Source of the DNA: UBA4427 sp045106235
GTDB lineage: Bacteria > Myxococcota_A > UBA9160 > UBA4427
Direction: 5' to 3'
Assembly (NCBI GenBank): GCA_045106235.1
Contig: JBGCEJ010000016.1
Coordinates: forward strand, 46,136 to 110,135
Length of the DNA: 64,000 nucleotides
Part shown: positions 42,985 through 50,541 of the stretch, one piece after another
Layout of the letters: the number at the start of each line of letters is the position of its first letter
Position numbering within the stretch: the first letter of the stretch is position 1
The notes under the pieces: model-generated
What the model saw: only the letters and a program-made list of their open reading frames with translations
Told to the model about the DNA's origin: nothing
Databases searched by the model: none
Position numbers and translations under genes: made by a program

Positions 42985-44544
42985 ATGGCCAAAGAACATT
43001 ATGACCGCCTGACCGCACAGGATAATTCCTTTCTCCTCTGGGAAACCGGCAATATCCGCATGCATGTCGCGTCCTGCAACATCTTCGATATCGGCCCGCT
43101 TCGGTCCGAATCCGGGGGCGTTGATATCGACATGGTGAAGCGCGCGACGGCGAGCATCCTCCACCTCGTGCCGCGCTATCGACAGCGACTCCATCAGATC
43201 CCGGTCTTCAACCATCACGTCTGGGTGGACGATCCGCGCTTCGACCTCAGCTATCATATCCGGCATACCGCACTGCCTCAGCCGGGCTCGCTCTCTCAAC
43301 TGAAAGATCTCGTCGCTCGGGTCATGGCTCAGCCTCTCGACCGCAAGCGCCCCATGTGGGAAACATGGATCGTCGAGGGCCTCGGGGGCGGAGATCAGTT
43401 CGCCATGATCACAAAGATCCATCACTGTATGATCGATGGTGCATCGGGCGTCGACCTCGCGAATATCCAGTTCTCGATCTCCCCCGAACCCGCCGAGCTC
43501 GGGGAACCGGAACGCTTCCGTCCCCGCCCCGCCCCACGAAGGCTCGAACTCTTCCTCGATGAGTCGAAACGCCAAGCGAACGTCCCCAATCAGATCCTGC
43601 GCGATTTCCGCGGCTTCATCGATACGACGGAAGATCTCAAAGACGAAGTCGAAACACGGGTGAACGCGGTCGGTCGGCTCCTCGGGATGGGGATGAGTCC
43701 CGACGATACGCCGCTCAATGGACGCGTCGGCCCCCATCGCCGATTCGAGTGGATCTCCTGCCACATGGAAGACCTGAAGGCCATGCGGAAGGGACTCGAT
43801 TGTTCGATCAATGACATCGTTCTGACCATCGTGACCGGCGCCGTCCGAGAGTTTCTGCTCGCCAAAGGCGAAGACGTCAAGGCGGTCGGCTTCAAAGTCT
43901 CGACACCGGTTTCTGTGCGCAAAGAATCGGATAAAGGAAAGCTCGGCAACAACGTTTCATCGTGGATCATTCCACTTCCCATCGAAGAAGCTGATCCCCG
44001 CAAGCAGTTGAAGGCCATTCACGACCTGACAGAAGAGCTGAAAGAAACAAATCAAGCCATCGGCGTTCAGATGATGAATCAAATCCAAGAGTGGACGCCC
44101 TCGACGCTGCTCTCCCTCGGAGCGCAAGCGGGAGCGGGGCCGATCAACTCAATCGTGACGAACGTACCCGGCCCGCAAATGCCGCTGTACTTCCACGGCG
44201 CGCGACTCCGTGCGCTCTACCCTGCAGTGCCCTTGATGCAGGGAATGGGCATGGGCATCGCGCTCACGAGCTATGCCGGGACGATGGGCATCGGATTCAA
44301 CACGGACCCCGACATCATCCCTGATCTCGGCCTCTTCATCGCGCGCTTCCAGCTCTCCATGGAAAAGCTCGGCGAAGTCGCGGGGGTCGAGATCGGCCCG
44401 GTTTCGGACGACGTAAATGACCTGCTGCCGGACGCGGCGCCGAAGAAGAAGCCGGCTCGGAAGGCGGCCCGCAAGGCGAGCAAGCCGAAAAAGGCGCGTG
44501 CGACGAAGACCGCTGCAAAACGAGGCGCTGCGAAGGACGCTTAA
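42985..44544 (+). CDS. Wax ester synthase / diacylglycerol acyltransferase (WS/DGAT)
   Basis: 519 residues. The acyltransferase active-site motif HHxxxDG is present at 146-152 (HHCMIDG), with the later PLNGRVGPHRRFEW and NSIVTNVPGPQMPLYF blocks of bacterial WS/DGAT enzymes. It esterifies fatty alcohols or diacylglycerol with acyl-CoA to make storage lipid. The last 36 residues are a Lys/Ala/Arg tail (KKKPARKAARKASKPKKARA and on), unusual for the family and like a histone-H1 tail. Its start has only a modest ribosome site (GGAG 12-15 bases upstream). It is a single gene behind the promoter described above. Confidence 0.9.
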   Translation: MAKEHYDRLTAQDNSFLLWETGNIRMHVASCNIFDIGPLRSESGGVDIDMVKRATASILHLVPRYRQRLHQIPVFNHHVWVDDPRFDLSYHIRHTALPQPGSLSQLKDLVARVMAQPLDRKRPMWETWIVEGLGGGDQFAMITKIHHCMIDGASGVDLANIQFSISPEPAELGEPERFRPRPAPRRLELFLDESKRQANVPNQILRDFRGFIDTTEDLKDEVETRVNAVGRLLGMGMSPDDTPLNGRVGPHRRFEWISCHMEDLKAMRKGLDCSINDIVLTIVTGAVREFLLAKGEDVKAVGFKVSTPVSVRKESDKGKLGNNVSSWIIPLPIEEADPRKQLKAIHDLTEELKETNQAIGVQMMNQIQEWTPSTLLSLGAQAGAGPINSIVTNVPGPQMPLYFHGARLRALYPAVPLMQGMGMGIALTSYAGTMGIGFNTDPDIIPDLGLFIARFQLSMEKLGEVAGVEIGPVSDDVNDLLPDAAPKKKPARKAARKASKPKKARATKTAAKRGAAKDA

Positions 44545-44566
44545 TCCCCTAGCCCGGCGGCGCCGC

Positions 44567-45259
44567 CTAACCTGTCTTCGCGATGCACATGAAATGGGTG
44601 TTCGAAGCGGGCAGGTTCGTTTGGTAGGTGACGGGCCGACCGCCCGCACCGCGCCACAGCGCGAGCAGACTGTCTTGCGTATGAAGTCGGTAACGCCCCT
44701 CGGCGATGCCGTCGTTAAAGTCTTCGTAGATCGTGCGACAGCGCGGCCATTTCTCGGGCTCCTTTTCTGAGAAAAAGACTTCCAGCGGCTCCAGATCGAC
44801 ACCGGATAGAAAATCCAGCACGAAGACAAGCCCACCCGGCACGAGCACGCGCATCAGATCCGCTGCAAAAGCTTCATGCTCAGGCAGCATATAGAGGCTC
44901 CGAGCGAGTACGGCGATTTCGACCGAATCATCCTCAAGCCCCGAAACGAACTCGGCGCCGTCGGCCTCCTCGATCAGCACCCTCTCGCCGAAAGAAGCAA
45001 GGCGTCGCTCCGCAACCCGCAGCATCCCGGGCTCAGAGTCGTTCAAAATGAAATCTGTCTGCGGATACCAATTCGCCAGGGTTTCCCCGATCAGACCTGT
45101 CCCGCAACCGATCTCGAGCATCCGACTTGGATCCGACTTTTCGCGTTCGTCGAGGCGCTCGACGATCCAAGCGCAGAAGGCCGGCAACACGACATTGTAC
45201 TGTGTCGAATTGAAATGGTCATAGATCTCCGCCAACTCATTCCAATCGAGACTGCTCAT
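44567..45259 (-). CDS. Class I SAM-dependent methyltransferase
   Basis: 230 residues. The SAM-binding motif I is LEIGCGTGLIGE near residue 48, followed by an acidic strand-2 end (LNDSEPGM) and EEADGAEF, then the late strand VFVLDFLSG. GGAG lies six bases before the ATG at 45259. The fold is clear but the substrate is not; small-molecule methylation is most likely. It is convergent with the WS/DGAT gene. Confidence 0.85.
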   Translation of the reverse strand: MSSLDWNELAEIYDHFNSTQYNVVLPAFCAWIVERLDEREKSDPSRMLEIGCGTGLIGETLANWYPQTDFILNDSEPGMLRVAERRLASFGERVLIEEADGAEFVSGLEDDSVEIAVLARSLYMLPEHEAFAADLMRVLVPGGLVFVLDFLSGVDLEPLEVFFSEKEPEKWPRCRTIYEDFNDGIAEGRYRLHTQDSLLALWRGAGGRPVTYQTNLPASNTHFMCIAKTG

Positions 45260-45396
45260 TTCGTTCTCCGTAACCGACCAATGAGCGCCCTAGCCTAGCA
45301 GTCGCGGCGCGTTCCACGCTGCCTCAAGTCACCTCTTAAGACTCCGATACAGCCTGACATGCGGAATGATCGGATTCCTGTCAGAGCGGAACGTCT

Positions 45397-46194
45397 ATGA
45401 AGGCGCTGGCTCCTATTTTGATCGCGGCGCTTTTTCTGGCGCCCGCCATCCGGCTCTTGCTCTTGGCCCGCCGGACACGCGAAATGCCGGAGCTCCTCGC
45501 GGGTCTCTTCTTCCTCGGCACGGGCCTCGGTGTACCGCTTCGAATTCTGGGGCATGCGCTCGCGCTGGAGGGTGACCGCCTCGGCCCCTGGCTCACACTC
45601 GCCGGACATCTCTCCTTTGGCGGCGCGACCTGCGCACTTGCCGTTTTCACCTGGCGCGTCTTCCGCCCGAAAGCGACCTGGGCAAAAGGACTCGCGACCG
45701 GGCTGCTCGCGATTCAGGCCGGCATTGCCGCCCTGCTTCTGTTCATCCCGAGTGCATCCCAGGAAGCCTCCCCGTCGATGATGCTGATCAACAGCTCACG
45801 GGTGATCCCCCTTCTCTGGGCCTTCCTTGAATCCTTCGCGTACTGGCGCACGATGCAAAGACGGCTCGCGATTGGGCTGTCGGATCCCGTCGTCACCAAC
45901 CGCTTCTTCCTCTGGGCAATCTGGACCGGATGCCTGGCCTCCCTTCCTCTCACCGCCCTGGCTCTTCGAATCGCAAGTCGCCTACTCCGCGACTTCGGCC
46001 TGATCCAAGGGCAGGTTTCGGCAGCAGACCAAGCTGCAATCGCCCACAACGCCCAAATCGTGTTCTTGATCACAGGTTTCGCGGGGATGATCGCGATCAG
46101 CCTCAGCTTCTTCCCGCCACGGCGCTATCTCACCTGGATTCGGCCCCAGAGCCAGCCTCCGGCGATCCCTGATCCCCCCTCTGTTCAGGTATAG
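45397..46194 (+). CDS. Hypothetical seven-helix membrane protein
   Basis: 265 residues with about seven membrane segments (for example LAPILIAALFLAPAIRLLLL at the start). Short basic loops lie between helices (ARRTREMP, TMQRRLAIG) and the C-terminus is Pro-rich. No enzyme motif is visible and I do not recognise a family. The ATG at 45397 has GGA in the Shine-Dalgarno position. It lies 37 bases upstream of a lipoprotein gene on the same strand, so an envelope function is possible. Confidence 0.6.
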   Translation: MKALAPILIAALFLAPAIRLLLLARRTREMPELLAGLFFLGTGLGVPLRILGHALALEGDRLGPWLTLAGHLSFGGATCALAVFTWRVFRPKATWAKGLATGLLAIQAGIAALLLFIPSASQEASPSMMLINSSRVIPLLWAFLESFAYWRTMQRRLAIGLSDPVVTNRFFLWAIWTGCLASLPLTALALRIASRLLRDFGLIQGQVSAADQAAIAHNAQIVFLITGFAGMIAISLSFFPPRRYLTWIRPQSQPPAIPDPPSVQV

Positions 46195-46231
46195 TGCATC
46201 CGTCGACTCCCCCCGATGGAAGAGGTTGAGC

Positions 46232-46945
46232 ATGTCGAAGCAGCTCCTAGGAATCCTGATCATCAGCAGCGCCCTGGTCGCGTGCCAGCAGACGCGACTC
46301 GCAGAAACTGAGCTCGAGGCGGTCCAAAAGGCCAGTGATGTCTATCTCGCCTATGAACAAGGCGATTGCGCCCGCGTTTACATGCTCACGGGCGAGGAGG
46401 CACTCGGCGGCCTGAGCAAGGGGGAACTCCGGGACTCTCTCACGCTCGCGCGCGCGTTCTGCTTTGAGCAAGAAGGCGAAACCGAGAGCGCGCTGGCGAT
46501 CTATGCTCAATTGGTCCGAGGTGACTCGCGAACCTTCGGCGCCACCGACGCCGGCGAACGTCGCCGCGAAATCAGCGCCCTCGCCTCGGATACGGAATAT
46601 GCGACCTGGGTCGAAAAAACGGTCGCCGACGCGGGGGCAATGACGGCCGCGCGAACTCCACTGAGCCGAATCCCTGCGCAGTTCCCCCCTGCAGCCCGCG
46701 CCGCCGGCATCGAAGGCTACGCCGTTGTCGTCTTTGGCGTCTCTGAAAGCGGAGAAACCGAAACCCCGCTGGTCGTCGCCTCGGAGCCTCCACTTCTCTT
46801 CGACGGGGCGAGCCTACGCGCCGTTCGCCAATGGCAATTTGAGCCACAAGAAGACGCAATGGCAAAAAGTCGCCAGGTGATCCGCATTCTCTTCCGCAAC
46901 GCCTCGGGCATCACGATCGAAGATGCCGAACGCCTAAGCGAGTAG
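46232..46945 (+). CDS. TonB-family C-terminal domain lipoprotein
   Basis: 237 residues from the ATG at 46232 (GAGG six bases upstream); an in-frame TTG six bases earlier is less likely. The lipobox SALVAC gives a lipidated Cys near residue 18. A helical TPR-like region (YLAYEQGDCARVYMLTGEEA) precedes a TonB C-terminal module (IPAQFPPAARAAGIEGYAVV and RAVRQWQFEPQ). A lipid anchor plus a TonB-C domain would place this module at a membrane surface facing the periplasm. This is the second TonB-C protein in the window without exbBD. Confidence 0.78.
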   Translation: MSKQLLGILIISSALVACQQTRLAETELEAVQKASDVYLAYEQGDCARVYMLTGEEALGGLSKGELRDSLTLARAFCFEQEGETESALAIYAQLVRGDSRTFGATDAGERRREISALASDTEYATWVEKTVADAGAMTAARTPLSRIPAQFPPAARAAGIEGYAVVVFGVSESGETETPLVVASEPPLLFDGASLRAVRQWQFEPQEDAMAKSRQVIRILFRNASGITIEDAERLSE

Positions 46946-46983
46946 GCCGCTCGACGGCCACACCTCCGCCACGCGCCGTGCGA

Positions 46984-47484
46984 TCAGCGCGACTCGAACT
47001 CTGCGAGCAGCGCCTGTCTAAACCGCTCGGCCCGGCGCGGCAAGCCATCGCTTTCGTAGCGCGTTCGTTCTCGCTCCACGGCCTCCGCGAAACGCTCGCT
47101 CGGTCCGAAACCGGCATCGAGATTGTCCGCGCTCAGCTGGAATGAGAATGCACATGCGGTCGAGAAGATGGATTCGATCGCCTGAGGCTTGCTTTCCGCT
47201 GCCTCAAAGGCGACCTGCTGCTCCGCGTTCCGTCCGTCGGGGGAGTACCAGTAGCCGTAGTCTTCCTGGGTCCTCCGCGACGCGCCAGCGAGACACCAAT
47301 GCGCGACTTCATGTAAGGCGCTCGCAAAGAAATCCTCGCGGTAGATGATCTCATGCGGCTTGTGATCCGGGTCCGGCGAAGGCACGTAGAGCGGCTCCGC
47401 CCCGCCCCCCACCAAGGCGGTCTGATACGTCTCCGCAAAGCACTCAGCGAAGAGTCGCTCTAGTTTCTGGGCCTCGAATTCCAT
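46984..47484 (-). CDS. epmC: Elongation factor P hydroxylase EpmC (YfcM family)
   Basis: 166 residues from the ATG at 47484; a longer frame to 47634 runs into the MFS gene and is not supported. The family hallmarks are IIYREDFFASALHEVAHW with the metal-binding HEVAH at 58-62, CLAGASRRTQEDYGYWYSPDGR and EQQVAFEAAESKPQA. EpmC hydroxylates the beta-lysylated Lys of EF-P in gammaproteobacteria. The partner genes epmA, epmB and efp are not in the window, so whether EF-P is its substrate here is open. It lies 34 bases after the MFS pump gene. Confidence 0.87.
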   Translation of the reverse strand: MEFEAQKLERLFAECFAETYQTALVGGGAEPLYVPSPDPDHKPHEIIYREDFFASALHEVAHWCLAGASRRTQEDYGYWYSPDGRNAEQQVAFEAAESKPQAIESIFSTACAFSFQLSADNLDAGFGPSERFAEAVERERTRYESDGLPRRAERFRQALLAEFESR

Positions 47485-47518
47485 CGCGTCGGCAGATTGC
47501 CATAGCCTGGATCCAGCG

Positions 47519-48754
47519 TCAGCCCTCCTCCTGCGCGGCCCCCGGACGCGAGGCAAATGCGAAAAGCAACAACGCGAGCAGGAGCAAAAACGAAGCTGCA
47601 AGGAACGGCGCTCCCGGGAAATAGAGCCGCGCACCTTCGGCGCTAAACCGGTAGAAAAGCTCCGTCATCACAATGGGCGACACGATCATCGTCAAACTCA
47701 TCACCGACGAGATCGCCCCCTGGAGCTCGCCCTGAGAATCTCCCGGAACCCGGTTCGCCATCATCCCGCGAATAGCAGGCTGAGCCACACCGACGAGCCC
47801 AAAGGGCAGAATCCCCAGGAACATCATCCAGCCGGAAGTCGCGAAAGCGAAAATCGCGAATCCGAGCGCCATGCCGAGAAAGCCCACCCAGACTGCGCCC
47901 CGCTCGCCCAAACGGTTCAGCGCCGGCTTCACAAGCGCGATATTGACGAACATGATCGCCGCCCCGACCGCGAAAAGGGACCACCCGACGTCGGCGCTCG
48001 ACCAATCAAAGCGATGCATCGTGTAGTAGCTCCAGACCGCGGGATTCGCATCATGCGCGATGCGAAACGGGATCATCACGAAGAGCAGGCCGAAAACGAC
48101 GGGATAATTGCGAATCTGCAGAAGGGTCCCGATCGGGTTCGCCCGACGCCATTCGAAAGCGCGTCGAGATTCAGGCGGCAAGGACTCGGGCAAGACGAAG
48201 AATCCGTACAAAAAGTTCACGCCAGAGAGGCACGCTGCCGCCCAAAACGGGAAACGAGGCCCCCACTCTCCTGCGACCCCGCCTAACACCGGGCCAAACA
48301 TAAACCCCAGCCCCCAGGCAGCGCTCAAATATCCAAAATGCTGAGCACGATCTTCTGGAGCGCTCACATCCGTCACCCAGGCATTCGCCGCAGCGAATGT
48401 GGCACTCGCAATCGCGGAGATGAATCGCCCCACGAAGATCCAGAACAGCGAAGGCGCTAGCGCCATCAAGACATAGTCCAGACCCAGCGCAGCCAAAGAG
48501 AAGAGGAGGACCGGGCGCCTGCCGAAGCGATCCGAGAGGCCGCCCAAAATCGGAGCGGCGAAAAACTGAACCACTGCGAAAAGAAACATCAGGGCGCCGC
48601 CGTAGCGGGCCGCCTGGGACAGACCTTCCCCCGTCAGCTCATCGATCAGGTTGGGCATCACCGGCGCGATCATCCCGAACCCGAGGGTATCGATCAAAAT
48701 CGCGATCAGAATAAAACCGACTCCGAATCGGGTGTCGGCTTTCTCTTGAGTCAC
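47519..48754 (-). CDS. MFS efflux transporter, TetA-like
   Basis: 411 residues from the GTG at 48754, which has AAGGGG six bases upstream. Twelve membrane segments are visible, with motif A as GGLSDRFGRRPVLL after TM2 and motif C-like GLGFMFGPVLGG in TM5, the pattern of drug:H+ antiporters such as TetA. The substrate is unknown. It lies 79 bases downstream of the marR-type gene on the same strand, a layout that suggests drug- or metabolite-responsive efflux. Confidence 0.85.
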   Translation of the reverse strand: MTQEKADTRFGVGFILIAILIDTLGFGMIAPVMPNLIDELTGEGLSQAARYGGALMFLFAVVQFFAAPILGGLSDRFGRRPVLLFSLAALGLDYVLMALAPSLFWIFVGRFISAIASATFAAANAWVTDVSAPEDRAQHFGYLSAAWGLGFMFGPVLGGVAGEWGPRFPFWAAACLSGVNFLYGFFVLPESLPPESRRAFEWRRANPIGTLLQIRNYPVVFGLLFVMIPFRIAHDANPAVWSYYTMHRFDWSSADVGWSLFAVGAAIMFVNIALVKPALNRLGERGAVWVGFLGMALGFAIFAFATSGWMMFLGILPFGLVGVAQPAIRGMMANRVPGDSQGELQGAISSVMSLTMIVSPIVMTELFYRFSAEGARLYFPGAPFLAASFLLLLALLLFAFASRPGAAQEEG

Positions 48755-48833
48755 GCATCGCCCCTTCGCCTCGAGCGAGAAGACTACCGAATCCCTCAAT
48801 CGAACCAAGCGCACCCGTCAAGCGATCAAAGAC

Positions 48834-49331
48834 CTAACGCACCTCGGAATGCACCACGCGAACAGGCGCGTCGACCCCGTTCACCGCAACATCCAGCTCC
48901 GCCAGAAGCGCACATAAGGATTCGAAGCGCGCTGCCCCAAGCGCTTCCGAGAATCGACCCGTCATTTCTTGGGTGATCTCTTCGATGTCTTTCACGAGCT
49001 GAGTGCCGCGCTCAGCGTAGATGACCCGCCGCGCGCGACCATCCAGGGGATCCACCACCCGCTCGAGATAGCCGACCTCCTCAAGCTCGTTCACCAGCTG
49101 CCCCGTTCGCTGCAAAGTGAGACGAAGCCGCGCCGCGAGTTCGGAGACCCGAAGCCCTTCCGCGGGCAGGTTAGGGATCACCTGGGCTGTGGATGCGCCG
49201 AGATCGTGCCCGCGCTGCAACAGTCCGGCTCGCATTTGAAGGCGCATCGCCGTCGAGAGCCCAATCAAATGACGGCTCATCTGGTCGATCTCGGCGTCCC
49301 GGGTGCCGTCTTCAGGGGGCTGCGCTTTCAT
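48834..49331 (-). CDS. MarR-family transcriptional regulator
   Basis: 165 residues. A winged helix is seen at about 55-115, with LPAEGLRVSELAARLRLTLQ as the recognition-helix region and DPLDGRARRVIYAERG as the wing. It is flanked by dimerisation helices. MarR proteins bind palindromes as dimers and release them on binding small aromatic or lipid ligands. A near-perfect palindrome lies ten bases upstream of its own ATG and within the divergent promoter region, so it should control itself, the MFS pump and the divergent hydrolase operon (inference). Confidence 0.9.
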   Translation of the reverse strand: MKAQPPEDGTRDAEIDQMSRHLIGLSTAMRLQMRAGLLQRGHDLGASTAQVIPNLPAEGLRVSELAARLRLTLQRTGQLVNELEEVGYLERVVDPLDGRARRVIYAERGTQLVKDIEEITQEMTGRFSEALGAARFESLCALLAELDVAVNGVDAPVRVVHSEVR

Positions 49332-49340
49332 GCTTGCAGG

Positions 49341-49363
49341 AATAGCAAAGGCACTTTACTATT
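49341..49363. promoter_or_regulatory. Probable MarR operator palindrome
   Basis: Arms AATAGCAAAG and CTTTACTATT, separated by three bases, match at nine of ten positions. The site sits in the 64-base gap between the divergent marR-type gene and the alpha/beta-hydrolase gene, in AT-rich DNA unlike its surroundings. Confidence 0.72.
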
Positions 49364-49395
49364 TTCAAGTCTCATTCGAGTCAGCAAGGAGCGCC

Positions 49396-50487
49396 ATGTC
49401 CGCGCGGACAGAGCGAAAAGAGCCAAGAGAACCAAGAAAACCGGGAGAACCGGCGGAGCCTTCCGAGCCCCGAGCCCCAAAGGCGACGGCCCTCCGACGC
49501 ACCACCTTCCGGATCGACGTGAGCGAAGCGGTTCCGCTTGAAGGCGCCTTCGAGATTGCGGGTGGACTCGTCGCGCCGGAAAGCACGACACCCCCGAAAG
49601 CGATTCTCGTCTGCCTACCCGGCGGCTTTTTGTCTCGCGAATATTTCGATCTCCGCGTGGGCGAGGACCGGACCTACAGCTTTGCCGAAGCGATGGCGAA
49701 GCGCGGCTACCTCACCCTCGCCTTCGACCATCTCGGTATTGGTGAAAGTACCCGCCCGAGCCGTATTGAAGACGGCTACGCCCTCGGTGTCGAAACGATC
49801 GCGCGCATCAACCAATACGCGCTTGAGCGAACGCTCGGGAAGCTGAGCCAAGGAAAACTCGCCGCGCCCCTCCCCGGGGCCACATCTTGGCCGCCGCCCG
49901 CCGAAGCGCTCCCGACCGTCGGCGTCGGCCATTCCATGGGCTCAGCGCTGACCGTCGAACAACAAGCTGCCGCCCGACCCCATTCCGCACTCCTACTCTT
50001 CTCCTTCACCACCCGCGGCGTGCCTGCGTTTCTCAGCGAAGACCAGCGCGGCTACGCAGGCCAACCGGAACGCGCGCGGCGAGATCTCGGAGAACTCGTC
50101 CGTCGCTCGATGGGATCCCCCTACCCCGCCGCCGCGACCGACAGCGAGTCCGGGCGGCGTGCCGCCTTCGGTGTCGGAACGGCGCCTCCCGAAACCGAAG
50201 ATGCCCTCCATGAGGCCTCGACAGCGCTCCTCGGACTCGGCGGACTGCTTTCCATGCTTCCGGGCGGCTATGCCCCTGCGGCGGAGAAAATAGACGTCCC
50301 CGCGCTCATCGCAGTCGGCGATCACGACCTCCACGACACCGAAGGACTCCGCGAAGAGCTTCCTCTTTGTCCTGATTTTTCCGCATTCACTCTGCCGGAT
50401 TGCTGGCATTGTCATTTTGTATCCAATCAGCGCGAGATCCTTTGGGATCACGTTGGCGATTGGCTCGACGACCGAATCACTCCCTAA
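49396..50487 (+). CDS. Alpha/beta hydrolase
   Basis: 363 residues from the ATG at 49396 (AAGGAG four bases upstream); earlier in-frame starts lie within the marR gene. The first 35 residues are a charged Lys/Glu/Pro repeat (EPREPRKPGEPAEPSEPRAP). The hydrolase fold shows LVCLPGGFLSRE, a nucleophile elbow GHSMGS and a late acid/His pair near AVGDHDLHD and CWHCHF. It may act as an esterase or thioesterase. It is the first gene of a rightward set with the CoA-transferase, OB-fold and thiolase-like genes (54-base gap), suggesting acyl-CoA degradation. Confidence 0.82.
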   Translation: MSARTERKEPREPRKPGEPAEPSEPRAPKATALRRTTFRIDVSEAVPLEGAFEIAGGLVAPESTTPPKAILVCLPGGFLSREYFDLRVGEDRTYSFAEAMAKRGYLTLAFDHLGIGESTRPSRIEDGYALGVETIARINQYALERTLGKLSQGKLAAPLPGATSWPPPAEALPTVGVGHSMGSALTVEQQAAARPHSALLLFSFTTRGVPAFLSEDQRGYAGQPERARRDLGELVRRSMGSPYPAAATDSESGRRAAFGVGTAPPETEDALHEASTALLGLGGLLSMLPGGYAPAAEKIDVPALIAVGDHDLHDTEGLREELPLCPDFSAFTLPDCWHCHFVSNQREILWDHVGDWLDDRITP

Positions 50488-50541
50488 CATCACAACCGAT
50501 TCACCCGCGCCCCCTCCGGGCGCGTAAAACAGGAGTCTCCC

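Noticed and set aside
47485..47634. A longer start for EpmC at 47634
   Set aside because: It would overlap the MFS gene by over 100 bases and adds an Arg/Cys-rich stretch unlike the family.
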